Source: UBA8401 sp041665525 (GTDB taxonomy: Bacteria > Bacteroidota > Ignavibacteria > UBA10030 > UBA8401). From it: a DNA stretch of 64,000 nucleotides. Shown piece by piece: positions 47,450 to 56,627 of this stretch. Numbering within the stretch: position 1 is the first letter of the stretch; every line of letters starts with the position of its first letter. The notes under the pieces were generated by a model. It had not been told where the DNA came from. It made no database searches and worked only from the letters and a program-made list of their open reading frames with translations. The position numbers and the translations under genes are program-made. Where the stretch lies: NCBI GenBank assembly GCA_041665525.1, contig JBAYIS010000003.1, forward strand, positions 1 through 64,000, in the 5' to 3' direction.

Positions 47450-48532
47450 TTACCGGTCGGTGGAGAGACGATATAAAACGATCCTGTTATTTCCGGAATC
47501 ACAGACGTAGAGAGTATTCTCCGCAACCGCAATGCCGGAAGGGCGATCTAAGGAAATGCCGAGGGATCGTCCTCCAAAGGATTCTGTTTTGAATCTTCCG
47601 CGTGAGTTGAATTTTACAATGCTGTCCAATTCGGCATCCACAATAAACACATCCCGGCGGATGCGATCAATCGCTACTCCCCGGGCATCCTTGAATCGGT
47701 TCGGTCTGATGAAATCAATTCCGGTAATCTGAGCAGGATCATACTTTGCTATCCAACCTTCAAAATCGGACGTGATCGTGTATGTCATCCAGACTGCTGA
47801 ATACTGAATGCCGTCTGAAGTCTGCACGAGCACAAAATCTTGACTGTTGGGAAACGTGGCAATTCCCGTCGGATGATTCAAAGTGGTAATCGCAATTCCC
47901 TGTCCCGCCTGGAAGTCTCCGAGCGGTGTGACCAGTTTATCTTTGTATGTCGTGGAATCCAGCTTGGCATACTTAAATCGTAACACACGGCTGTCCGGAT
48001 CGACTGGGCTTGTATTGTCCGGACCGTCCCGGACCACCAGAAACTCATCATTAATGGTCACAGCGATACCGACAAATCTTCGATTCGGACGAGCAGGTTC
48101 CCTCCATACTGTATCGATTTTTGCAGATCCAATCTGATGCTGAGCATCCACCAGTTTTACCCGATAGACGATACCGATGGTATCGGAAGTTGTTGCGTCA
48201 ATATGTTCTGCACCAATCAATAGGTCTAATCGATTGTCCTGTGCAAGGCACCGGGGGCGCCGTATACCACTTAAGATACCACGAATAGATCCGGCTTGAT
48301 CAAGAAGAACGATTCTGTCATTATACGTATCTGCAACGTAAAAAAGTTGATCGGCGCCGTACAGTATCGCTTGTGGATTCGAGAATCCGCGCCACTCACC
48401 TTTTTGGATGTACGTGGTATCGCCGCTGGCGGTAACATCTATCACCGGAGGAAGCGAGCCGATATCGTACGCTTTCTCGCATCCCGCAACAAGCACCAGC
48501 ACAATAATCGATATGGCAAAGATATTTTTCAT
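47450..48532 (-). CDS. Lipoprotein with NHL-type beta-propeller
   Basis: I start it at ATG 48532 (MKNIFAISIIVLVLVAGCEK), one base after the stop of the PorV-like gene; the frame is open to 48661 but would overlap that gene. The lipobox LVAGC makes it a lipoprotein. The 360-residue body has repeated blade patterns of the NHL/SMP-30 kind (GADQLFYVADTYNDRIVLLDQAG; VAIDRIRRDVFIVDAELDSIVKFNSRG; GIAVAENTLYVCDSGNNRIVLY). Such propellers mediate binding at the cell surface; no enzymatic residues are evident. It is the last gene of the envelope operon. Confidence 0.85.
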   Translation of the reverse strand: MKNIFAISIIVLVLVAGCEKAYDIGSLPPVIDVTASGDTTYIQKGEWRGFSNPQAILYGADQLFYVADTYNDRIVLLDQAGSIRGILSGIRRPRCLAQDNRLDLLIGAEHIDATTSDTIGIVYRVKLVDAQHQIGSAKIDTVWREPARPNRRFVGIAVTINDEFLVVRDGPDNTSPVDPDSRVLRFKYAKLDSTTYKDKLVTPLGDFQAGQGIAITTLNHPTGIATFPNSQDFVLVQTSDGIQYSAVWMTYTITSDFEGWIAKYDPAQITGIDFIRPNRFKDARGVAIDRIRRDVFIVDAELDSIVKFNSRGRFKTESFGGRSLGISLDRPSGIAVAENTLYVCDSGNNRIVLYRLSTDR

Positions 48533-48533
48533 A

Positions 48534-49592
48534 TTAATACGAGACCGCAATGGAGATCCGGTGAACCGTGCCAAGATCATTGAAATTCGTGAACGCATAA
48601 TCGAGATTAAACGAGACGATGTCGAGGGGAATCCGTACGCCTGCCCCAAAAGAATAGTCATCTGCTGCAGAAGTTGATTTGCCGAAAATCGATTCTCCGA
48701 TTGTCCGCTTCACGCCGGCACGAAGGAAGAATGTATTATCAAATTCGTATTCTGCGCCCAAGCGCACATTTTCCGCATTATCATTTGGATGGTTCAATTG
48801 AATGGATGCAGTAATCCGTTGATCTTCCGTCTGCAGCGGTTCGAATGCATATCCAAGTTTGAACATGGTCGGCGGGGAAAATCCTTGAAACGTTTTGACC
48901 GTATCGTCCTTCCCGGAGATGACCGTACCGCCCGGTTCAACATTGTTTCCGAAATTTGTTACGACAACGGAAAACCGTGAGCTGCCTAATCCCATCGAAT
49001 AGTACGTACCGATGTCGATCAGGAACGCATCGGAGTGCAGTTCGGCAATAGTTTCTCGCACATACTTCACTGTCACTCCGAACGAAAATTGTTCCGTCAT
49101 CCGCCGTGAAAATGTTGCTCCGACCGCAAGATCGGAAAAATTGAAGTAATTGCCGGTCCCGGTCGGATTATACACCGTCGTTACCTTCATCGGATCGGTG
49201 TGAAGTGCAATAACAGATAATGCAACCACATTCCCCGGGTCCAAATGATAACTAACGGCGGAAAACTCGTGCTGGATATCCACCAGCCATTCTGCATGGG
49301 AAAAGATCGCTTGGTCTGCCGAAGAATACGCTAAACCTGCCGGATTCCAGAACACTGCACCGATATCATTGGACACCGCCACGCTTGCTTCACCCATGCC
49401 CACACCGCGCGGATCAGCTCCAATCTTCAGGAATTGCAGCGCGGAAATTCCCGAGCGCTGACCTCCCAAATTCGGCACCAGTTGCGCAGAAACTCCGGTC
49501 GTGATTAACAGCAGTGCCAAAACTACTGTAAGCAGCTGCCGCATCATGGCGGACCGTTTCGATGTCGATATGGAATTGAACACAATTTTCAT
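48534..49592 (-). CDS. PorV/PorQ-family outer-membrane beta-barrel protein
   Basis: 352 residues. The first part SALQFLKIGADPRGVGMGEASVAVSNDIGAVFWNPAGLAY is the hallmark of the PorV/PorQ family, FadL-like barrels of which PorV shuttles T9SS cargo to the attachment complex. A signal peptide ends near VSAQ (start MMRQLLTVV at 49547, or MKIV at 49592, which couples with the upstream TonB gene three bases away). The C-terminus ends ISIAVSY, as a barrel strand. Close packing with a TonB receptor and two lipoproteins, and with T9SS cargo upstream, suggests a dedicated paralogue of PorV for these proteins. That link is inferred. Confidence 0.82.
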   Translation of the reverse strand: MKIVFNSISTSKRSAMMRQLLTVVLALLLITTGVSAQLVPNLGGQRSGISALQFLKIGADPRGVGMGEASVAVSNDIGAVFWNPAGLAYSSADQAIFSHAEWLVDIQHEFSAVSYHLDPGNVVALSVIALHTDPMKVTTVYNPTGTGNYFNFSDLAVGATFSRRMTEQFSFGVTVKYVRETIAELHSDAFLIDIGTYYSMGLGSSRFSVVVTNFGNNVEPGGTVISGKDDTVKTFQGFSPPTMFKLGYAFEPLQTEDQRITASIQLNHPNDNAENVRLGAEYEFDNTFFLRAGVKRTIGESIFGKSTSAADDYSFGAGVRIPLDIVSFNLDYAFTNFNDLGTVHRISIAVSY

Positions 49593-49595
49593 GAA

Positions 49596-52466
49596 TCAAA
49601 ATCTGAGTGAAATACCGATCCGTGCATTCCGTGGAGCAAGGTAACGAGAAGGATCATACGGGTACGGCGAAATTGAACCCTGCAGATCCGGGTACAACGG
49701 ATCGTTATAACTGTTGGTCGTTCCATCACCGTACTCATAGGCATGACCGGTGATCGGATTGATCAACTGTGAATTTTTGTTGTCGAACACATTCTGGATC
49801 TCAAGACTGATCGTCAATTTGGCGAACGACAGGTCGTAATATTTTTCAATATTCATGTTTACGTAGAACCAATCTTCACCGCTCTTCTGATACGGATTTT
49901 CATAATTCGGTATATACTGCGGCCGGCCGTCTGTCCCGATGCCGTTGTAGAATTGTTCCGTATAGCGCTTCCCCGTCTGGTAAAATGCGCGGACAAAGAT
50001 ATTATAATCATCCAGCACTCCGGGAGCGAAATCCCACAGCGGTTCATTCTTTTTCACATTAAGATTGGAGACAAGAGAAACCTGCAACGGACGGTCCCAA
50101 CTGACGTAATTCTCTTTGATGGAAGATTCAAGTCCGCTTGTCGTTACATTATAAAGCGCTTCGGTAGCGGAGGAACTTTTCCCCGTGGCAATCGAATAGG
50201 TGCCGGACAGCGTCGATTTGAATGATGGTGTAAATCGGTGTGTATATTCAAATTCCAAACCGCGTGTGCGCGCATAGTCGGAATTGACGTAGATATTGAA
50301 TCTCTTATTCGAAAATTTCTGATCCGAAAGTGTGAATGACCGCGAAGTGATGTAATCAAAGATATCCTTGTAATATGCTGTCACTGTCAGGACATCATCT
50401 TCTGTGAATTGATTGCGAAGTCCAAGTTCATAGGCAACAGTCGTTTCAGGATTCAAATTCGGATTGCCGATGGTCTGATTGCCGGAGAGTGAACTTTTTC
50501 CGCTTAATTTAGAATAGACGTACGTCGGTTTTGGCAGTTTGGAAAAATGACCGTACGAAAAGAAAAGCGTTTGGTTATCTGTAACAGGGTGCGAGATGCC
50601 AAGTCGCGGGCTGATCCTCCCTTTCCACCGTTGGCCGAACATTACATTGGTCTGCTCCAGATAGGATTTTTTGATATCGGCGGAAATAATTGTATTGGTC
50701 GGATCGTTGATAGCATCATCCACATATTTCCCGGGAAACCAGTAATCGAATCGCATACCGAAGTTCAGCACCATACCGGAGATGGATATATTATCCTGCG
50801 CGTAAAGTGCACCGGATGCCGGGTGGACACTGTAGATATCATTGTTCAGTCCTCGCGGTTTGATCCACGGCTGGTAGATATCGATCATCTGGAAATTTTG
50901 GAACTTCGCTTCGACACCTGTCTTGAATTTATTGCTCTCAGAAAAGTGGTTCGTGAAATCAACCTTGATCGTATTGTCGCTAATGGAGTGGTCTCGCCAG
51001 CTATTCGGTCCGCCGACATCGTAGAATCCGTCTCCGGGAATCACGCCGACACCTCCGACAGTATCGCGCGGATAATATTGGATAGGAAATGTGACAATAT
51101 CCCGCGGTTCGGTATACCGGTCATATAACTTGCCATTTGCATCACCGCGGACATGCGCATTATAATTGCTGAGCTTGATCTCGTAAAACATCTTCGGACT
51201 GAGCGTATGTGTCCAAGAAAGAGTATGCTGCGAATTAACCTGTGTGAATGTCTGCGCGCTGTCCAGAATTTTCTGGAATTCATACTGATATCCGGGCGAA
51301 GGTTCTTCCCTGTCTAACGTTGTTTTCACCGTTGCGGTGTTTTGATCGATAGAAACGGAACCGTTGAAGGCATATGTCAGTTTTTCCGTGGATGTTGGCT
51401 TCCAGGTAAACTTTCCAGTGCCGGAAAACGCATTGGATAGTCGAAAAGCAAAATCTTTGCCGCGAAAAATGGACGAATATAACTGCGTGGGCGTATACGC
51501 CGTGTAGGTGCCCGTCGGTTTACCGCTATTTGTATTTTCCTGCCACCGGGTATATCCGTCCGTAACATTGGCGGAACCGCTGATAAAAAATGTTACCGTT
51601 CCCGGCACAATCAAACCGATCAGCGGAACGGGACCGCTCAGATTCACTTCTCCAATATCATTATTGAAAAAGTGACGCGATTTCGTTCCGTTGATGCGGT
51701 CGGTCTTATACGAGATGCCTCCTCGATACCTGTCACCGCCATCTTTGGTGGTAATATTCACAACACCCGACGTTGCTTGACCGTACTCTGCGTTATATCC
51801 TCCGGTAATCACTTCAATTTCTTGAATCGCATCCGTAGCTACCTGCAGTCCAAATCCCGTTCCGCCCAAAACATCCTGCACGGAAACTCCGTCCACGAGA
51901 TATGCATTCTCATAACCGCGGCTGCCGCGGATATGGATCTCATTATCAGATTGTACTACGCCGGTCTGTAATCCCACCGCATCTTTTACTGTTTGCACGG
52001 CGGCAATCGCAAGATCTTCGCTTTTCACTGTGCGCTTACTGGATGTTTCCTCCACATCGAACAATCTTTTTTCCCCGATGATCACAACTTCCTGTCCAAG
52101 CGAAAGGACCGATTCCGCCATTTTCACATTCAGTTCAACCGTCTGTCCTCCCTCCACCTTAATACCGGAATACTGCACGGTCTTATATCCGAGCAGCGTC
52201 ACATCGATATTGTACGAGCCGGGATTGATGTTCTTTACCGCATAGTTCCCGTCAAAATCCGTCGAAGCGCCGTAGTAGGTCCCTTTCACCAGAATGTTCA
52301 CGCTCGGCAATCCTTCTCCGGTCTTTTCATCCACCACACGTCCGGTTATAGTCCCGACTTTGGATGCGTCGACCGTCGCTTTTTGACGCAGCCGCTCCAG
52401 TACCTGCCCTTGAAGCATTGGCAGAGCGCAGACCATGACAAAGATGAGGAGTGAAAAACGTTTCAT
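49596..52466 (-). CDS. TonB-dependent outer-membrane receptor
   Basis: 956 residues: signal peptide (about 1-20), carboxypeptidase-regulatory-like domain (about 35-120; GRVVDEKTGEGLPSVNILVKGTYYGASTDFDGNY), plug (about 135-240; IHIRGSRGYENAYLVDGVSV, YNAEYGQATSGVVNITTK) and a barrel ending RIGISLRF with the terminal Phe of outer-membrane proteins. Plug and barrel resemble the CirA/FepA-type receptors seen across Ignavibacteria. It is within four-base spacing of a lipoprotein upstream and the PorV-like protein downstream. The ligand is unknown. Confidence 0.92.
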   Translation of the reverse strand: MKRFSLLIFVMVCALPMLQGQVLERLRQKATVDASKVGTITGRVVDEKTGEGLPSVNILVKGTYYGASTDFDGNYAVKNINPGSYNIDVTLLGYKTVQYSGIKVEGGQTVELNVKMAESVLSLGQEVVIIGEKRLFDVEETSSKRTVKSEDLAIAAVQTVKDAVGLQTGVVQSDNEIHIRGSRGYENAYLVDGVSVQDVLGGTGFGLQVATDAIQEIEVITGGYNAEYGQATSGVVNITTKDGGDRYRGGISYKTDRINGTKSRHFFNNDIGEVNLSGPVPLIGLIVPGTVTFFISGSANVTDGYTRWQENTNSGKPTGTYTAYTPTQLYSSIFRGKDFAFRLSNAFSGTGKFTWKPTSTEKLTYAFNGSVSIDQNTATVKTTLDREEPSPGYQYEFQKILDSAQTFTQVNSQHTLSWTHTLSPKMFYEIKLSNYNAHVRGDANGKLYDRYTEPRDIVTFPIQYYPRDTVGGVGVIPGDGFYDVGGPNSWRDHSISDNTIKVDFTNHFSESNKFKTGVEAKFQNFQMIDIYQPWIKPRGLNNDIYSVHPASGALYAQDNISISGMVLNFGMRFDYWFPGKYVDDAINDPTNTIISADIKKSYLEQTNVMFGQRWKGRISPRLGISHPVTDNQTLFFSYGHFSKLPKPTYVYSKLSGKSSLSGNQTIGNPNLNPETTVAYELGLRNQFTEDDVLTVTAYYKDIFDYITSRSFTLSDQKFSNKRFNIYVNSDYARTRGLEFEYTHRFTPSFKSTLSGTYSIATGKSSSATEALYNVTTSGLESSIKENYVSWDRPLQVSLVSNLNVKKNEPLWDFAPGVLDDYNIFVRAFYQTGKRYTEQFYNGIGTDGRPQYIPNYENPYQKSGEDWFYVNMNIEKYYDLSFAKLTISLEIQNVFDNKNSQLINPITGHAYEYGDGTTNSYNDPLYPDLQGSISPYPYDPSRYLAPRNARIGISLRF

Positions 52467-52469
52467 CGG

Positions 52470-54209
52470 TTATTTGATTCCAAATTCATTTTCGATCACT
52501 TGTTTGAAGAAGAGAGGCAGATTATGTTCCCATCCGTTCAGTAAATGAAGCGGCATAGCAAACAATACCACGCTTTTTTGATTGTCGATGCATGCGATCT
52601 CCAATTCACCCTGAAATTCCGGAGTCGCCGTGTGAGAACTGTCGGTCTTATAAAGATATTCCGAATCGTTATTCTTGAAAATTTTTCTGAAAGCAACGTT
52701 CTGTATCGCCACCGAGCTGCCGCTGGTGCTTAACGAATCAGCATACAACGGAGGATATCCGGATTTTAAAGGAATAATCTTGGTGTTGATTCCTGTCTTT
52801 TGGTCTTTTACATACAATCTGTTGCTGATATATTGCACGGAGTCCGTCATCACTTTTTCCGGATGGAGCGGCAGAAAATCACGGTATTTCACCAGATCAG
52901 AATATAGATAGTTCGGATTATTCTTATCCTTGAACTGCGTTACAAAGATTGCCTTCCCGCCATAATCCGTGAATGACCGCAGGCCAATTTGCGCAACAGT
53001 AAGACTGGGATTGATATCGGTGAACCACAAAACGACCCTGTATAACATGAGCGTTTTAATGAATGCGGGATTGATATATGTTGGCAAACTGGATCGTTCG
53101 ATCACGTCGAAATTCGCCAGTGAGTCATTTAAGAATACCGGATCGGCAAAGATGGTGCGGTAATATTTGATGATATTGTTTCTCCAGCCATTCGGACTGT
53201 CACCAAAGTCAGCAATAACAAGCATGTTGCTTTTCGGTTTCTTGACAAACCATTTCTTAGAAGCAGTTGAGGGCATTCGAACCCGCGCACTGTATTCTCC
53301 TGCGATATCCTTTGCTTGCAGATAGAGGATGTTCGATGCATTCAACCGGAGATGTTTTAATTTCTTTCCGGTGTTAATCATCCTGTCGCTGTTAAAATAT
53401 CCGGAATAGAGTTCCGCTTCAACTTCCGCTCCGGCAATGTCACTTTCCTGCCGCTTCACCAGCAGCGTAATCAATGTGTCCGAAGCTCGAAGCTCCGTCC
53501 AATCCGCTGCAGCCGTGCTGTCGTTCAATGCAATCCGGTAACCGGTGATGGTCGAATTACCGTCATCGTCATTTCCACTCCATGCAAACGTGGCAACAGT
53601 ATAAGTGGTGTCCGGCTGTTCAATGGTGAATGCATTTTCGTCCGGCGTCACAGCAAAATTCACATTCGGTGGTGTGTTCTTGATCGGGAACAATTGGATG
53701 CTTCCGACAGGGTCAATCCCCTGCTGCATCTCCGGAAATTCAATATCACCGGCACTTCGCACTCCGTTCGAATCACGATCCCAATATGGCGCGGGAAATC
53801 CTTTAATCAATGCACCATTACTTATGGCATGCGGAGAGAACCGATTATCCACAGCGCGGACAATGATAGTGAACCTATCCTTCTTTTGGAGCAGCGGCAA
53901 TGCGATAACTGTATCATTGCGCGTCGTCCAAACGTACGATAATGTGTCCGGATTCGGGATCTTGGTAAAATTCGAAGCGGAATCCTTGACGAAAGCAATC
54001 ACAAAACCAACAACATATCCGTCCGGATCCTCCCCGTAGAAATACAGATGCTGCCGGGAGACTGTTTCATTGAGCAGCGAATCTGATGTGATCCACAATC
54101 GGGTCGTCGGCGATTGATTCTGCTTCGGCTGATTCGGCAGATCCTTCTGACAACTTAACGAAAGGAGCGCAACAAATAGGAAGAAATGATATGTGAATTT
54201 TTTCAACAT
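52470..54209 (-). CDS. Lipoprotein of unknown function
   Basis: 579 residues with a lipobox at LLSLSC (Cys about 20). The body contains two regions that look like Ig/fibronectin-type modules (about 30-125, 180-290; for example TFAWSGNDDDGNSTITGYRIAL) followed by a Rossmann-like part (MLVIADFGDSPNGW ... VVLWFTDINPSLTVAQIGLRSFTDYGGKAIFVTQF) reminiscent of the GATase-like or ThuA-like fold in which a target is lifted to an 'end-point' chamber; I cannot assign activity. Three bases separate it from the TonB gene. It is conserved in style with lipoproteins of the phylum. Confidence 0.75.
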   Translation of the reverse strand: MLKKFTYHFFLFVALLSLSCQKDLPNQPKQNQSPTTRLWITSDSLLNETVSRQHLYFYGEDPDGYVVGFVIAFVKDSASNFTKIPNPDTLSYVWTTRNDTVIALPLLQKKDRFTIIVRAVDNRFSPHAISNGALIKGFPAPYWDRDSNGVRSAGDIEFPEMQQGIDPVGSIQLFPIKNTPPNVNFAVTPDENAFTIEQPDTTYTVATFAWSGNDDDGNSTITGYRIALNDSTAAADWTELRASDTLITLLVKRQESDIAGAEVEAELYSGYFNSDRMINTGKKLKHLRLNASNILYLQAKDIAGEYSARVRMPSTASKKWFVKKPKSNMLVIADFGDSPNGWRNNIIKYYRTIFADPVFLNDSLANFDVIERSSLPTYINPAFIKTLMLYRVVLWFTDINPSLTVAQIGLRSFTDYGGKAIFVTQFKDKNNPNYLYSDLVKYRDFLPLHPEKVMTDSVQYISNRLYVKDQKTGINTKIIPLKSGYPPLYADSLSTSGSSVAIQNVAFRKIFKNNDSEYLYKTDSSHTATPEFQGELEIACIDNQKSVVLFAMPLHLLNGWEHNLPLFFKQVIENEFGIK

Positions 54210-54221
54210 CGACTATATAGG

Positions 54222-54253
54222 TTCTTATCAGGGAGCAATCCCTGATAAGAACA
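54222..54253 (-). terminator. Perfect 14-bp hairpin within the envelope operon
   Basis: GTTCTTATCAGGGA (54222-54235) pairs exactly with TCCCTGATAAGAAC (54240-54253); loop GCAA on the plus strand, TTGC on the minus. It lies between the T9SS cargo gene ending at 54261 and the lipoprotein starting at 54209. On the minus strand the T-run precedes rather than follows it, so partial termination, RNA processing or protein binding are all possible. Confidence 0.55.
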
Positions 54254-54260
54254 AAAAACA

Positions 54261-56546
54261 TTATTTGATCAGAAGCATTTTTTTGACCTGCGTGTAGTTT
54301 CCAGCCGACAGGCGGTAGAGATACAATCCGCTTGCGAGATTGGAAGCGTCAAACCGGACCGAATATGATCCAGTCCCCTGGAATGAGTTTACCAGAGTCA
54401 GCACTTCCTGTCCGACCACATTGTAAACCTTCAATGAGACCTGTGAACCGACCGGTAGTGAGTATTTAATTGTTGTTGCAGGGTTGAACGGATTCGGAAA
54501 ATTCTGCGTTAACGAGTACTCTGCCGGAATGGCGTTCAACTTATCCACCAGCACTCCGGTAAGGATTGAATAATCCGCATTCGTCCGCGGAACCACTTTG
54601 AATCGTTTGTTTGCATAATGCAGAACGCCGGTCAACGATTTCAATTGTGTTCCCGCACGCAGCATCGTCACACCGGGAAGCGATGAATCCGTCGGTGCGC
54701 TGGAATAATTGTTGATACCGTCGCGCATCACCATTATGGCCTGACCACTGTTCGAAATTTCGTACTGATAGTAGTCGTAAATACCTGTGCCGACGACGAA
54801 TGGAATAATATCCGTTACCTCAGCATCGTTGAACTTCACCAGCATGCCTTCATATTGTTCTGCAACCGGATCGCCGTTTACTGCAGAAAGTCCGAACACT
54901 TCGGTCTGCAGCGAAACTGCTTCTGGAACTGCGTTTCCTGTTGATACGACGCGGACCGATTGAACATTGAACAGATTGGTGATATCAGCAAATTCGGAGA
55001 TCGACCCGGTAACAATAACGCTATCCCCTAATCGTACATGTGCAGCAACAGAATCAGGAGCGGTAAACCACAGTCCGCTAAACGGTCCGTTCGTGCTCTG
55101 CATATAATAGACTGTAGCTCCATTCACGCTCAGCGGCGTCCTGACCAAACATGATGTATCTGCCGTGATAATGCCGCCGACCGAATCCACTGCGCCTTGA
55201 TATGGACTATAACCATGCAGATATGGAGTAGATTGAACATCCTGAATGCTCAGCACTGGTTTTGCAGTTCGGTCAAATACTTTATAGGTAAAGAATCCTT
55301 TTGCAGTGTCTCTTTGCATTGTGGAATTCGAGTTCGACAAGTATGTCGCATTGTTATCTACATCGGTCACTTTAATGAAATATTTCACTACCGTTCCGAC
55401 CGGCTGCAGAGGAAGCGTCACTGTTGAGATCGAGTCCGATGAATTCGGCGCCGGCATGCTCAATTCCGTCCATGCACCATTGTTCACACTATAAACCACT
55501 TTTTGTGATGCAATTGCAGCACCGCCCTGCAGGAAAATCTTCGCACTAATTCGGGGTGTCGTATCTTTTGCAACCACCACCGGCACGCGGCGGTGACTAA
55601 AGAGTGCAGGGTACAAAATTCCCAATTTGATGTCTCCCGGAAATACCGGAGCCAAACGGTAGCTGAGCGAAGCATTAGTTCCGGAAGAGGTCGAAATAAA
55701 ACCGGTCAATGTATCGATATCCCGGCCTTCCGTCGGCGGCAGCGGTATGACAGGTTCGGGCAATTTCCCTTCGTCGCCGTTCCGCTTTGAATAGTTGAAG
55801 GACCAGTCATAGGTCGACATCTGATTCAGTTCAGGCTGGCTGAAAAAATAGAATGTCGCATCGGTCGATGAACCGGAACTCACCTGTGTACCTGCTTTCA
55901 AATTGGTCAACTGCACCCGCGCTGCTTCATATGATTCGCCGGTGCTGAATTTGATTTTTCCATCCTTGGTTTTGAAGTCATCAACCGTCACCGGGAGCGG
56001 CGTCGGGATCGGATTGTTGCTGGAGAGAATTTCCACTGCTTCCAGCGTATCCGGTTCAATCTGCGTGTAGCTCGTCATAGCAGTCCCGAATTCAAGGATC
56101 TTTCCCTTAATCTTTACGATATCACCCTGATTAACGCCGTTATACCCGTTCAAGTCGAACGTGTTTTCGGAGAGGACGTCAACAGCACCGCTCGTTAATC
56201 CTGATCGACGCATATACCGTACAAAGAGATATGTCCATGGTTTTCCCGCGTTTGCACCGGTATCGGTAACAACCATTGTTCGTCCTCCGGCGGTATAGGT
56301 GATCACCCGCGGTGGCACAATAACGAGACCGGTGATCTCCACCAGTGAGTCTTTAAATGGAGACGCCTGGGTTCGCCAGTGAGGAGTTGTAAAAATCTTT
56401 AGGTTTCCAAGTGAATCGGCAAATTTCAACGAATCATCACTCGGTTTTTGAACTTCATAGATTGTTCGTGGCACAAAATTCTTCACTTGCGCCATCATCA
56501 GGGACACGGAACATAGCACCAGCAACACAGTAAGCAACCTCTTCAT
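54261..56546 (-). CDS. Secreted protein with OB-fold-like repeats and T9SS domain
   Basis: 761 residues: signal peptide (1-19, ending MMAQ), a region with OB-fold-like segments as found beside extracellular nucleases and adhesins (VEITGLVIVPP, VNQGDIVKIKGKILEFG, VRLGDSVIVTGSISEF, LKSLTGVLHYANKRFKV), a central Ig-like part (about 330-400; VVKYFIKVTDVDNN), and a T9SS sorting domain at the end (FPNPFNPATTIKY ... VYNVVGQEVLTLVN ... GLYLYRL). No catalytic residues were found. The start has GGAGG upstream. It is the second gene of the envelope block and probably surface-exposed. Confidence 0.8.
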   Translation of the reverse strand: MKRLLTVLLVLCSVSLMMAQVKNFVPRTIYEVQKPSDDSLKFADSLGNLKIFTTPHWRTQASPFKDSLVEITGLVIVPPRVITYTAGGRTMVVTDTGANAGKPWTYLFVRYMRRSGLTSGAVDVLSENTFDLNGYNGVNQGDIVKIKGKILEFGTAMTSYTQIEPDTLEAVEILSSNNPIPTPLPVTVDDFKTKDGKIKFSTGESYEAARVQLTNLKAGTQVSSGSSTDATFYFFSQPELNQMSTYDWSFNYSKRNGDEGKLPEPVIPLPPTEGRDIDTLTGFISTSSGTNASLSYRLAPVFPGDIKLGILYPALFSHRRVPVVVAKDTTPRISAKIFLQGGAAIASQKVVYSVNNGAWTELSMPAPNSSDSISTVTLPLQPVGTVVKYFIKVTDVDNNATYLSNSNSTMQRDTAKGFFTYKVFDRTAKPVLSIQDVQSTPYLHGYSPYQGAVDSVGGIITADTSCLVRTPLSVNGATVYYMQSTNGPFSGLWFTAPDSVAAHVRLGDSVIVTGSISEFADITNLFNVQSVRVVSTGNAVPEAVSLQTEVFGLSAVNGDPVAEQYEGMLVKFNDAEVTDIIPFVVGTGIYDYYQYEISNSGQAIMVMRDGINNYSSAPTDSSLPGVTMLRAGTQLKSLTGVLHYANKRFKVVPRTNADYSILTGVLVDKLNAIPAEYSLTQNFPNPFNPATTIKYSLPVGSQVSLKVYNVVGQEVLTLVNSFQGTGSYSVRFDASNLASGLYLYRLSAGNYTQVKKMLLIK

Positions 56547-56627
56547 ACATCCTCCATTAATAAATTATTGAATTGAGTAACGTCATTTTTTTTCCTTCAT
56601 TTCCAATTCATGATTCACACCGATAAG

